Shown here: one piece after another, positions 9,127 to 17,802 of the stretch
Layout of the letters: each line of letters starts with the position of its first letter
Position numbering within the stretch: position 1 is the stretch's first letter
NCBI RefSeq assembly: GCF_021168555.1
Contig: NZ_JAJOZS010000001.1
Location: 543,161-607,160 of the forward strand
Direction: 5' to 3'
DNA from: Stenotrophomonas sp. MMGLT7
Lineage (GTDB): Bacteria > Pseudomonadota > Gammaproteobacteria > Xanthomonadales > Xanthomonadaceae
Length of the DNA: 64,000 nucleotides
Program-made: the position numbers and the translations under genes
Notes under the pieces: model-generated
The model's input: the letters and a program-made list of their open reading frames with translations, nothing else
What the model was told of the DNA's origin: nothing
Databases searched by the model: none

Positions 9127-11268
9127 ATGACCACTTCTTGTCAACGCGCAACAGGCTTGCCCTCCCTTTCCCTGCTGACCGCGGGCCTGCTGGCCGCCAC
9201 GGGCGCGCATGCGCAGAGCACCGGCACGTCCGCCTCCACGCAGGCCACCGACCTGGACAAGGTGCTGGTGGTCGGCCAGCGCGCCAGCCGCGTCAGCAAC
9301 GGCGCGACCAACCTCGACCTGGACATCAAGGAGACCCCGCAGTCGATCAGCGTGGTGAGCAAGGAGCAGATGGACCAGTTCGGCGCCGACAGCCTCAACG
9401 ACGCCCTGCGCCTGGCCACCGGCATCCAGGTCGAGCAGGTCTCGACCAACCTCACGCACTTCCTCGCCCGCGGCTTCGAGATCAAGAACACGCAGATCGA
9501 CGGCGTGGGCCTGCCCAACGGCTGGGGCGTGGTCACCAACGCCATGGACGCCTTCGGCTTCGAGAAGCTGGAAGTGATCCGCGGCGCCAACGGCCTGCTC
9601 ACCGGCGTCGGCAACGCCTCGGGCACGATCAACTACGTGCGCAAGCGCCCCACCAACCAGGCGCAGGGGCAGGCCGGCATCACCTTCGGCTCGGACAACC
9701 GCCGCCGCTTCGAGGCCGACTACTCGACGCCGTTCACCGAGGACGGCACCTGGGCCGGCCGCGTGGTGGCCGCGCGCGAGGACAGCGACTCCTACCTGCG
9801 CGGCTTCGAGAGCGACCGCAGCTACTTCTATGGCGTGGTCGACGGCCAGGTCGGCGAGAACGGCACGCTGGCGCTCGGCTATTCCTGGCAGAAGGCCGAC
9901 ACCAGCGGCAACATGTGGGGGGCGCTGACCTTCTCGGCCAGCGACGGCAGCCAGATCGGATGGGACCGCAGCGCCTCGACCACACAGGACTGGACGTACT
10001 GGAACTCGACCACCCATGCCGGCTTCGTCGACTACAGCCACCGGCTCGGCGACCGCTGGCAACTGAAGGCGTCCTACAACTACCGCCTCTACGACCACGA
10101 CTCCCAGCTGTTCATGGCCTACTCCCCCACCGGCCTGGACCCGGCGACCGGCGCGGGCCTCGTCGGCTGGGCCTACAAGAGCCCGTACAGGACGACCGCG
10201 CACCTGGGCGACATCACCCTCAATGGCCACTTCGACCTGTTCGGCCGCGAGCACGAGGCGATGCTCGGGGCGAGTACGGCCAGGAGCGAGGGAACGGAAT
10301 GGTACAACCCGACCGACTTCGGCGGCCCCGCCTTCCGCGCACTGCCCGGCTTCCCTTATGCCGGCGACGCCATCCCCGAGCCGGCGTGGGGCGCACGCAC
10401 CGTCTACACCACGTTGAACCAGCGGCTGACGCGCGTGTTCGGCGCGGCGCGGCTGTCGCTGAGCGAGCGCTTCAAGGCCATCGTCGGCTTCAACTGGGCC
10501 GAGTACCAGCGCGACGGCGTCGACAACACGGACGTGTCCTTCGACCAGACCGAGCGCAACCTCGCCCCCTACGCCGGCCTGACCTTCGACTTCACCGACA
10601 CCGTGCTCGGCTACGTCAACTACTCGTACATCTTCCAGCCGCAGGAGCAGGTCGGCTACGATCGCGGCTATCTCGATCCGAGCAAGGGCGTGAACTACGA
10701 GGCCGGCGTCAAGGCCGAATGGCTGGACCGGCGCCTGCTGACCACGCTGGCCTGGTTCAGTGCCCGGCAGGAGGGGCTGGCCACCTACGGCGGCACCCGG
10801 TTCATGGACGGCTACGCCTTCGGCTACTACACCGGCGTCGACATCGAGTCGAAGGGCTTCGAGTTCGAGGCGAGCGGAAAGCTCGGCGAGCATGCCGAGC
10901 TCCTGTTCGGCTACACCCAGCTGAAGATGGACGGCGACGACGGCAGCGACACCTACGCCTGGGTGCCGCGCCGCACCGCCAACCTGATGCTCAGTACGCG
11001 CGTGCCCGGCTACACGGCGCTGTCGCTCGGCGTCGGCGGCCGCTGGCAGAGCAGGATCTCCAACACCGACAGCTACAGCGGCTACCTGGTGCGCCAGGGC
11101 GGCTACGCGGTGCTCAACGCCTTCGCGGCCTGGGACATCACACCCGACCTCACGCTGCGCGCCAACCTCAACAACATCACCGACGAGAAGTACATCGGCA
11201 GCCTGTATTCGGTCAGCTACTACGGCGCGCCGCGCGAGTACGCCCTCAACCTGAACTGGCGATTCTGA
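9127..11268 (+). CDS. TonB-dependent siderophore-type outer membrane receptor
   Basis: 713 residues. A signal peptide (LSLLTAGLLAATGAHAQ) precedes a TonB-box-like segment (DKVLVVGQR). The plug domain has IKETPQSISVVSKEQMDQFG and FGFEKLEVIRGANGLLTGVG, the pattern of FpvA/FhuE-type ferric-siderophore receptors. The C-terminal barrel ends in NLNWRF with the final Phe needed for outer-membrane assembly, preceded by LNNITDEKYIGSLY. No N-terminal secretin/STN signalling domain is visible, so it is probably not a sigma-regulator-coupled receptor. Neighbouring hydrolases and the AraC regulator suggest one uptake and processing unit; the ligand is unknown. Confidence 0.92.
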   Translation: MTTSCQRATGLPSLSLLTAGLLAATGAHAQSTGTSASTQATDLDKVLVVGQRASRVSNGATNLDLDIKETPQSISVVSKEQMDQFGADSLNDALRLATGIQVEQVSTNLTHFLARGFEIKNTQIDGVGLPNGWGVVTNAMDAFGFEKLEVIRGANGLLTGVGNASGTINYVRKRPTNQAQGQAGITFGSDNRRRFEADYSTPFTEDGTWAGRVVAAREDSDSYLRGFESDRSYFYGVVDGQVGENGTLALGYSWQKADTSGNMWGALTFSASDGSQIGWDRSASTTQDWTYWNSTTHAGFVDYSHRLGDRWQLKASYNYRLYDHDSQLFMAYSPTGLDPATGAGLVGWAYKSPYRTTAHLGDITLNGHFDLFGREHEAMLGASTARSEGTEWYNPTDFGGPAFRALPGFPYAGDAIPEPAWGARTVYTTLNQRLTRVFGAARLSLSERFKAIVGFNWAEYQRDGVDNTDVSFDQTERNLAPYAGLTFDFTDTVLGYVNYSYIFQPQEQVGYDRGYLDPSKGVNYEAGVKAEWLDRRLLTTLAWFSARQEGLATYGGTRFMDGYAFGYYTGVDIESKGFEFEASGKLGEHAELLFGYTQLKMDGDDGSDTYAWVPRRTANLMLSTRVPGYTALSLGVGGRWQSRISNTDSYSGYLVRQGGYAVLNAFAAWDITPDLTLRANLNNITDEKYIGSLYSVSYYGAPREYALNLNWRF

Positions 11269-11326
11269 GTACGCAGCGACGATCTCGAATCGATGCAGGT
11301 CCGTTGGCGCAGCAACAGGGGTAACT

Positions 11327-11393
11327 GTAGGAGCGACTTCAGTCGCGATGGGCCTTACCGGTAGAGCCTCATCGCGACTGAAGTCGCTCCTAC
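11327..11393. repeat. GTAG-ended palindromic repeat, copy 1
   Basis: GTAGGAGCGACTTCAGTCGC on the left is the inverse of the right arm ending GAAGTCGCTCCTAC; the centre contains GCCTTACCGG. It sits between convergent genes. Related copies are at 19766-19842, 56359-56426 and 63947-64000. Confidence 0.9.
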
Positions 11394-11517
11394 GGTCGCT
11401 CCTGCGGAAGAAGGAGCGCCCCATCCCGGCTTGCCCATCCCGGCAGTCCTCCGGACCACCGGACGCGACGGCACGGATCCACGGACGTTCGCACCGATCG
11501 CGGCAACGCTCCCGCAG

Positions 11518-12834
11518 CTACCGCGCCGGGTCCGTCTCGCCGGCCCAGCGCCTCATGCGCTGCGGCACGTGGCGCACGAGCGCGGGATGACGCCCGATCG
11601 CGCGCTCGATGCCGGCGGCATCGGCGCCGCGCACGTAGGTGTCGAGGAAGGCGAGGACCAGGTCGCCGGTCGCCGACAGCGCCACCTCGCCCTCGATCTC
11701 GCCCACCCGTTCCTGCCGCTTGGGACCGTCCAGCAGGGCGACGAGGTCGGTGAATCCCAGGTGGCGGCTGCCCTGCAGGCGCACGCGCACCACCTCGGCG
11801 TCCTCGCCCGCGTCCTTCCACAGTTCGTAGGCGAGGTCGTTCGGACTGAAGTCCGCTTCCCGCGGCTGCCCTTCGAGCAGGCCATAGCGCGGCCAGTCGC
11901 TGAGCATGAGCAGCAACGGCCGTTCCACCGGGCGGTCGTAGAGCGCCGGGTCGAAGTTCTGCCCATCGAGGTTGACCGCCGCCCGGCAGGCGGCCACCAG
12001 GCGGCAGCTGGTGGCCGCGGTGGCGCCGCCGAACGACATGCCGGCGAAGACGAGACGTCCACGGTCCGCGCTCGCCAGCACCTCGCGCAGGGGGCCCGGT
12101 TCGCTGCGGTCGAGGATGGCGGCGGCGACGGCCAGGGTGTCGTCGCGCCACTGCGCGAAGGAGCGGCCGATGCGCGTGCCGGGGAACGCCTCCGCATAGA
12201 CGTCGAGCGCTTCGCGGCGCACGGCCAGGTCGGCGCCTCCGGCCAGGACCTTCCAGGCCTCGGCGAAGCGCGGATCGTCGTCCGTGCCGCCGATGCGGGT
12301 CGCCGCCACGCGTCCATCCTGCAGGCGGACGTCCGCCGCATCGCCGGGGTGCGCGATCGACACGACGATGTAGCCATGGCTCGCCAGACGCGCGGCGAGC
12401 GCGCTGTTCTGCTCCGGGTACAGGAACAGGCCGTGGCTGTACACCACCACCGGGAACCCCCGCCGGTCCCGCGCCGGCGGCGCGCCCGGGCGCACCGCCG
12501 TGCGTGCGGCGGCGACGCCGTGCAGTTCGTCCCCGGCATAGCCGAAGTTGCGGGCGATGGCCGGCAACGTGGTGGCGGCGACGGCGTCCTCCAGGTAGGC
12601 GGCGCCCTCGCCCGCGGCCGGCGCATCCGCGGGATACCACACGGTCGCCGGCAGCCGCCGCGGTCCGCTGGCCGGGTCACTGGCATCGAGTGTGCGCGAC
12701 GGGTCTACGAATTCCGCCCTGGCCATGCCCACGGCATGTTCGCCATCGGGTACCGGCAAGGCAGACGCGGACGCGTCCACCGTGACGGCCCAGGCGGCAA
12801 GGGCGATGGCGATGATCGAATGCCTCGGGGTCAT
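11518..12834 (-). CDS. Secreted alpha/beta hydrolase (PAF-acetylhydrolase/dienelactone-hydrolase-like)
   Basis: 438 residues from the ATG at 12834. A signal peptide (HSIIAIALAAWAVTVDASASA) predicts export. RRLPATVWYPAD, FPVVVYSHGLFL and the nucleophile motif GMSFGG are the order seen in PAF-acetylhydrolase II-like esterases, followed by NLDGQNFD and a late His region GSRHLGF. Hydrolysis of an ester outside the cytoplasm is inferred; the substrate is not known. The open frame begins 15 codons earlier but that part lacks signal-peptide character. It lies 111 bases downstream of the AraC gene on the same strand and converges on the TonB receptor gene. Confidence 0.78.
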   Translation of the reverse strand: MTPRHSIIAIALAAWAVTVDASASALPVPDGEHAVGMARAEFVDPSRTLDASDPASGPRRLPATVWYPADAPAAGEGAAYLEDAVAATTLPAIARNFGYAGDELHGVAAARTAVRPGAPPARDRRGFPVVVYSHGLFLYPEQNSALAARLASHGYIVVSIAHPGDAADVRLQDGRVAATRIGGTDDDPRFAEAWKVLAGGADLAVRREALDVYAEAFPGTRIGRSFAQWRDDTLAVAAAILDRSEPGPLREVLASADRGRLVFAGMSFGGATAATSCRLVAACRAAVNLDGQNFDPALYDRPVERPLLLMLSDWPRYGLLEGQPREADFSPNDLAYELWKDAGEDAEVVRVRLQGSRHLGFTDLVALLDGPKRQERVGEIEGEVALSATGDLVLAFLDTYVRGADAAGIERAIGRHPALVRHVPQRMRRWAGETDPAR

Positions 12835-12945
12835 GCGGCTTCTCGAAGATGATGGATGGAAGATCGATGCATCGATCATGGCGCAGGGACGATGCCGGCC
12901 GCAGGCCCGCCCCTCCCCGGCAAGGCAGCGGGCGGCCCTGCGCGG

Positions 12946-14049
12946 CTAGTTCACCAGCGCCTCGTCGGCGGATGCCGGTGCATGCGCGGCCCGGCCATGC
13001 GGCCGTTCCGCCACCGGCACGCCGCGCGTCGCCGTGGCCCGGACCAGCGTCGGGCACGAGCCAAACGCCAGCTTGAACGCCCGGGTGAAACTGCCGGGAC
13101 ATTCGTAGCCGCATTCGATCGCGATGTCGATCATCGGCTTGTCGCTCTTCCTCACCAGCACCATCGCCCGCGACAGCCTGACCTGCTTGTAGACCTGCCC
13201 CACGCTGCCGCGGTACAGCAGCTGGAACCCGTGCTGCAGCTTCTTGACCGTCATGCCCACCACGGCCGCGAGTTCGGACACGCTCAGCGGATCGTCGAGG
13301 TTCTGCTCGATGACCTGCCTGGCCAAGCCGATCTTCTCGACATCGGCGCGCCGCAGCGCCGGGCCGTCGGCATCGTCGTCTTCCACGTGCGACTGGATCA
13401 CCGCGCATACGATCTCGATCGCCTTGGCGATCAGGTAAAGCCGCCGCAGTTCGCCCTGGTAGGTGCACTCGAAGGCCTGGGTGGCCGCGATGCTGGCGAC
13501 GTTGCCCAGCGGCACGTGGCGCAGGCCGGTGGGCGTACGCTGGAGGATGTAGTCGCGGAAGATCGCCGGCAACGCGGCCGCGTCCAGGCCGAGCACCTCC
13601 TTGACGCGGTCGCGCCGCAGGAAGATCGAGACCCAGCGCAAGGGCCGGTTCGGTTCGTACACGGTGCGCACGGCCTCGCCGCTGGGCAGGCCATAGAACG
13701 TGCAGAACCCGTGCGCGAGCTCCTCGTCGGCCAGGCCGCCGCCGGCGGAAATCGTGCTTCGCCCCTCGATCCAGGCGCAGAACACCAGGTGGTCGTCGTG
13801 GCGGTGCAGCCGCGACAGCGGCCGCGCGGCACGGAAATCGACGAGCGCCATCGACAAGGCGTCGTTGAGCTGGTGGAACACCCAGCCGCCGTCGCCCATC
13901 GCTTCGTCGTAGCGATGCCGGAATCCCTGCCCGGAAACCAGCGGTTCGCGCCAGCCCTCATGTACCGCCGTACTGCGCCAGCGGGTCACTTCCGCCGGCC
14001 GCCCGGCACAGCCAAGCATTTCTTCGATGGTGCGATCGTCGAGGATCAC
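12946..14049 (-). CDS. AraC-family transcriptional regulator
   Basis: 367 residues, starting at a GTG (14049) with GGAG-like bases upstream. Residues 1-230 form a sensing region with no close motif. The C-terminal hundred residues hold the double helix-turn-helix: DPLSVSELAAVVGMTVKKLQ and PMIDIAIECGYECPGSFTRA. The second helix and GYECPGSFTRAFKLAFG fit the AraC/PchR group, which often controls siderophore receptors. By position it may control the downstream secreted hydrolase and possibly the TonB receptor; this is inferred. Confidence 0.87.
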   Translation of the reverse strand: MILDDRTIEEMLGCAGRPAEVTRWRSTAVHEGWREPLVSGQGFRHRYDEAMGDGGWVFHQLNDALSMALVDFRAARPLSRLHRHDDHLVFCAWIEGRSTISAGGGLADEELAHGFCTFYGLPSGEAVRTVYEPNRPLRWVSIFLRRDRVKEVLGLDAAALPAIFRDYILQRTPTGLRHVPLGNVASIAATQAFECTYQGELRRLYLIAKAIEIVCAVIQSHVEDDDADGPALRRADVEKIGLARQVIEQNLDDPLSVSELAAVVGMTVKKLQHGFQLLYRGSVGQVYKQVRLSRAMVLVRKSDKPMIDIAIECGYECPGSFTRAFKLAFGSCPTLVRATATRGVPVAERPHGRAAHAPASADEALVN

Positions 14050-14632
14050 GAAGGCTTCTCTCCTCTATGCCTGCCCGGCGCATGGTCGTCCTGCCTGTGC
14101 CGGGCGCCACCAGGCTGCCTGCTTCCTGCGGCAGCGATGTCCGCGGCCGCTACCGCCCGCGCGTTCCACACCATTCCGGTCGAGGACCACCAACAGCACC
14201 CGCCATTCCAGCGCATGCCGCAACGACGGCCAAGGTTCTGTCGCTACCGGCGAGCCATCGCCATGCAACCCCGTCGCGCGGCGCCGCCCGCTGCCCTCGG
14301 GCGGCGTTCCGCCGGCACGCCAGGCGTCTGCGGCCGCCCCGCCGCTCCGTCCGGCTCCGTCCCTTTCATGAAAAGCCGACACGCGTGCGCTGTCCAGTGG
14401 CGCCGCGGTCGCCGCGAGTTCTCCTATCCGCATGTTTTTGAAAGGAAATCCCGACCGATGGCGCAACAATCGGGCGTCGCGACGCATGCAAACGCGCCGG
14501 CAGGACGTTTCCACGCGTGAATACGCCACGCGCGTTTCCGCCGCGCCGCCGGTCCTCGCTGCGCACAGGCTGTTGTCGCATGCACACGCGCGGGCGACAC
14601 TTCCGGGAACGCGCTGCGCCCGAGTTCACGAC
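14050..14632. other. 583-base divergent intergenic region, no convincing gene
   Basis: It separates the leftward AraC gene from the rightward Lrp gene. Open frames here give only Arg/Ala/Pro-rich translations without a recognisable motif. A less GC-rich patch at 14430-14450 (GTTTTTGAAAGGAAATCC) is the best candidate promoter region. Confidence 0.45.
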
Positions 14633-15166
14633 ATGGCCCACAAGGATTCGCTCGATCGGATCGACCTGAAGATCCTGCAGGCCCTGCAGGAGGACGCCCA
14701 GATCAAGAACCGGCTGCTGGCCGAGCGGGTGGCGCTGTCGCCCAGCGCCTGCCTGCGCCGGATCCGCGACCTGGAGGCAAGGGGCCTGATCACCGGGTAC
14801 CGCGCCCATGTCGCGATCGACCGGATCCGCGCCGCCACCATCGTGATCGCGCAGCTGTCCTTCGAGCGGCATTCGGTGGGCCGCTTCGTGGATTTCGACA
14901 CGTGGGCCAGGAACACGCCGGAGATCGTGGAATCGCTGCGCATCAGCGGGCATTACGACTACATGCTGCGGGTCGTGGTCAGCGACATCCACGACTGGAA
15001 ACGCATCCTGCGGGAGATGACGGAACACGATTTCGGCGTGGAGAAGGTGGTCTCCAGCTTCCTGATGGAAGACGTGAAACCCTTTGCCGGCTACCCGCTG
15101 ACGCAGAACGGCCCTGCGCGCCGAACCCCTCCACCGCCGGCAGGAACCCGCAGGCGGCGCGCGTGA
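14633..15166 (+). CDS. Lrp/AsnC-family transcriptional regulator
   Basis: 177 residues. It begins MAHKDSLDRIDLKILQALQ, followed by the helix-turn-helix (NRLLAERVALSPSACLRRIRDLEARGLI) and the RAM/AsnC ligand-binding domain. HYDYMLRVVVSDIHDWKRIL is the conserved Lrp segment. The family senses amino acids. The ATG at 14633 is chosen because it gives the family N-terminus. The C-terminal Pro/Arg-rich tail beyond PLTQ is longer than usual. The nearest rightward gene is panB, 235 bases on; a regulatory link is only suggested by position. Confidence 0.92.
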   Translation: MAHKDSLDRIDLKILQALQEDAQIKNRLLAERVALSPSACLRRIRDLEARGLITGYRAHVAIDRIRAATIVIAQLSFERHSVGRFVDFDTWARNTPEIVESLRISGHYDYMLRVVVSDIHDWKRILREMTEHDFGVEKVVSSFLMEDVKPFAGYPLTQNGPARRTPPPPAGTRRRRA

Positions 15167-15401
15167 AGCACGCCGGGACGCAGGCGGCAGCGGCATGATC
15201 CCTGGCCAAAGCCGGCGGCCGCCGTTGCTGCAGGCCTCATCGGCGATCGCGACCGGGTGCTTTGCGCCGCGCCGCGCCGCGTAGGCTGCTGCCGCAACGC
15301 TCGGCCAACGCGCATACGGCGCGATAATGGTGCGATCGCCGCGCCCCCGCGCGCCGGCCACTCATCCGCTGAAACCGAACATCCATCCATCGAAGACGAC
15401 C

Positions 15402-16247
15402 ATGAACGAACAACCCGCACCGTACGGCAACGGCCCCGCCGCCATCGCTCCCGGAGCCAAGGTGCGCATCCCGCACCTGCGGCAGATGAAGGAGCGTGGG
15501 CAGAAGTGGGCCATGCTCACCACCTACGACATGTACACCGCCGCGATCTTCGAGGAGGCGGGGATCCCCGTGCTGCTGGTCGGCGATTCGGCGTCCAACA
15601 ACGTCTACGGCTACGAGACCTCGATTCCGGTAACCGTTGACGAGCTGATCCCGCTGGTGCGCGCGGTGTCGCGTTCGACCCGCCGCTCGCTGGTGATCGC
15701 CGACCTTCCGTTCGGCTCCTACCAGGCCTCCCCGGAACAGTGCTTCCACACGGCGGTCCGCTTCATGAAGGAAGGCGGCGCGCATGCGGTGAAGCTGGAG
15801 GGCGGCGCCGAGATGCTTGCGCAGGTCGAGAAGCTGGCGAGCAACGGCATCCCGGTGATGGCGCACATCGGCTTCACGCCGCAGTCCGAGCATCAGCTCG
15901 GCGGCTACCGGGTGCAGGGCAAGGGAGACAACGCCAAGCGCCTGGTCGACGACTCCCTCGCGCTCGAGGCCGCCGGCGCATTCGGCCTGGTGATGGAAAT
16001 GGTCCCCGGCGACGTGGCGGCGCAGATCACCGCAGCGCTGTCCATTCCCACCGTCGGCATCGGCGCAGGCAACGGCTGCGATGCGCAGGTGCTGGTCTGG
16101 CAGGACATGGCCGGCCTGCGCAGCGGCCGCCTGCCCCGCTTCGTCAAGCAGTATGCCGACATGCATGGCCTGCTCCAGCAGGCGGCGCGTGCCTACGCGG
16201 CCGATGTCGAGGCCGGCACCTTCCCCGGGCCGGAGCATACGTTCTAG
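15402..16247 (+). CDS. panB: 3-methyl-2-oxobutanoate hydroxymethyltransferase
   Basis: 281 residues. PanB transfers a hydroxymethyl group from methylene-tetrahydrofolate to 2-oxoisovalerate, the first step to pantoate. Conserved PanB segments are present: [44 protein letters not shown] and [22 protein letters not shown]. The ATG at 15402 starts close to the family N-terminus. panC and panD are not adjacent, so it stands alone here. It may be a second, divergent PanB copy, which only the rest of the genome would show. Confidence 0.93.
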   Translation: MNEQPAPYGNGPAAIAPGAKVRIPHLRQMKERGQKWAMLTTYDMYTAAIFEEAGIPVLLVGDSASNNVYGYETSIPVTVDELIPLVRAVSRSTRRSLVIADLPFGSYQASPEQCFHTAVRFMKEGGAHAVKLEGGAEMLAQVEKLASNGIPVMAHIGFTPQSEHQLGGYRVQGKGDNAKRLVDDSLALEAAGAFGLVMEMVPGDVAAQITAALSIPTVGIGAGNGCDAQVLVWQDMAGLRSGRLPRFVKQYADMHGLLQQAARAYAADVEAGTFPGPEHTF

Positions 16248-16485
16248 GACACCTGGGCCACATCGCTGCGCTGTCGCCGTTCCCGCTCAGGCGCGAGCGG
16301 CGATTGCACGAGAGGCGTGGTCCGGTGCATCCGAGTGCGGGAAGCGCCGCTGCTTGCTCGACCGCAACGCTGCCCGACATGCCAACCATGAGCCGCGACG
16401 GGACGCGGCCGGCTCCGCTTCGCGGGGGCACCGCAAGCGGCGCTCCCATCGTCCGCCGTCGCCGCGCCGGCACGTGCCGCGCGAC

Positions 16486-17514
16486 CTACCTCGAACCGCT
16501 GTGCGGCGATTGCGCCCGCCGGCCGGCACGTCCCTGTGCGAGCCGGCCGAGCGCATCGAGCAGCCAGCTGAAATCGAAGACCCACGGCACCAGCCTGCCG
16601 AAGGCCACCGCGACCAGGCTGACCGCCGTGGCCAGGGCCACCACGGCCAGGGCCGCCGGCAGGTCCGCCAGCTGCTGCAGCCGATCCAGCCAGCCGCCGG
16701 CCTGCATCAGCATCAACAGGTAGATGTGGATGATGAAGATCGCCATGGTGTGCCGGCCCAGCTTCACCAGCGGGGCGGCGGCCGGCACCAGCGCGAACAG
16801 CGAGAACGCGCCGATCACGCCGGCGATCAGCTGCAGCGCCCGCAGCAGCATCCCGGCCGGTGCCGACGCCGCGAACGTCGCGTACGGCTCGGCGCCATAC
16901 AGCCAGGCCAGCGGCACATCCCGGCAAAGGAGGGCGATCACCGCGACTCCGGCCAATCCGGCGCCACCGAGCAGCAGCGACTGCCCCGGCAGCCGCACCC
17001 CGCCCTGCCGGGCGTACAGGTGGCCGAGGACGAAGAAGGGGAAGAACACCAGCGTCCGCGACGACGACCAGGCGTAGCCGAAATCGGCCACGAAACCGGC
17101 GCCCAGGCCGGCAACGCAGGCGAGCAGCAGCGGCGCGCCGGTGCCCATCGCCACCGGCAGTGCGAGGCGCCATAAGCACAGGCTCATCAGGTACCACAGC
17201 GCCCAGTAGGGCGTGCCCGGCGCATACCCGAACGCGCGGCCGGACAGCCACGCATCCAGGCCCTGGGCCATGCCCTGGTGGAACAGGTAAGGCAACACCA
17301 CCAAGGCCGCCAGCCGCCCGCCGCGACGGCCATCGACCAGCTCGGAACTGACCAGGCCCGAGAGGAAGATGAAGGCCGGCATGTGGAACAGGTAGATCCA
17401 TCGATACACCAGCTGCCCAGGATCCACCTGGCCACGCTCGACGACGTGACCGATCACCACCATCACGACCAGCACGAACTTGGCCGCGTCTATCCTGCCG
17501 TCTCTCACGCCCAT
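16486..17514 (-). CDS. Membrane acyltransferase family 3 (OafA/fucose 4-O-acetylase-like)
   Basis: 342 residues, almost wholly hydrophobic, with about ten membrane helices. It begins MGVRDGRIDAAKFVLVVMVVIGHVVERG; the R-x-x-D/A-x-K-x-x-x-x-x-x-V-x-x-H pattern with a histidine in helix 1 is the signature of acyltransferase 3 proteins. FHMPAFIFLSGLVSSEL and the later RHTMAIFIIHIY agree. These enzymes O-acetylate surface sugars or small molecules. The ATG at 17514 is preferred to upstream in-frame codons, whose translation is Pro/Arg-rich and not membrane-like. No sugar-biosynthesis neighbours reveal the target. Confidence 0.85.
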   Translation of the reverse strand: MGVRDGRIDAAKFVLVVMVVIGHVVERGQVDPGQLVYRWIYLFHMPAFIFLSGLVSSELVDGRRGGRLAALVVLPYLFHQGMAQGLDAWLSGRAFGYAPGTPYWALWYLMSLCLWRLALPVAMGTGAPLLLACVAGLGAGFVADFGYAWSSSRTLVFFPFFVLGHLYARQGGVRLPGQSLLLGGAGLAGVAVIALLCRDVPLAWLYGAEPYATFAASAPAGMLLRALQLIAGVIGAFSLFALVPAAAPLVKLGRHTMAIFIIHIYLLMLMQAGGWLDRLQQLADLPAALAVVALATAVSLVAVAFGRLVPWVFDFSWLLDALGRLAQGRAGRRAQSPHSGSR

Positions 17515-17802
17515 CGTTTTCACCTTAGGGCGCTCGCCGGCGAGGTCAAGGCCCGGCGGCGGGACGCACGGACTGCCGCGAGGCGGGCGACGGCGTCGGG
17601 CCGCGGCCAGGGCCGCGCACCGGGAATCGCCGATGTCAGGCGGCAGACCGCGTGTCGGTGGGCGTTGGCAGGCCTGCACGGGGCGGCCGGCAAGCCGCAT
17701 CGACCCGCCGAATCCCCCGTCCAAACCAGGCATGAACGACCCGGCGACCGGCGCCGCGCCGATGCCGCCTTTCATGGCGGCACGGGTCGCGGGCCGGCGG
17801 CA

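Noticed and set aside
14065..14529. Open frames in the AraC-Lrp gap
   Set aside because: Both strands give Arg/Ala/Pro-rich frames with no domain, good ribosome binding site or conserved start.
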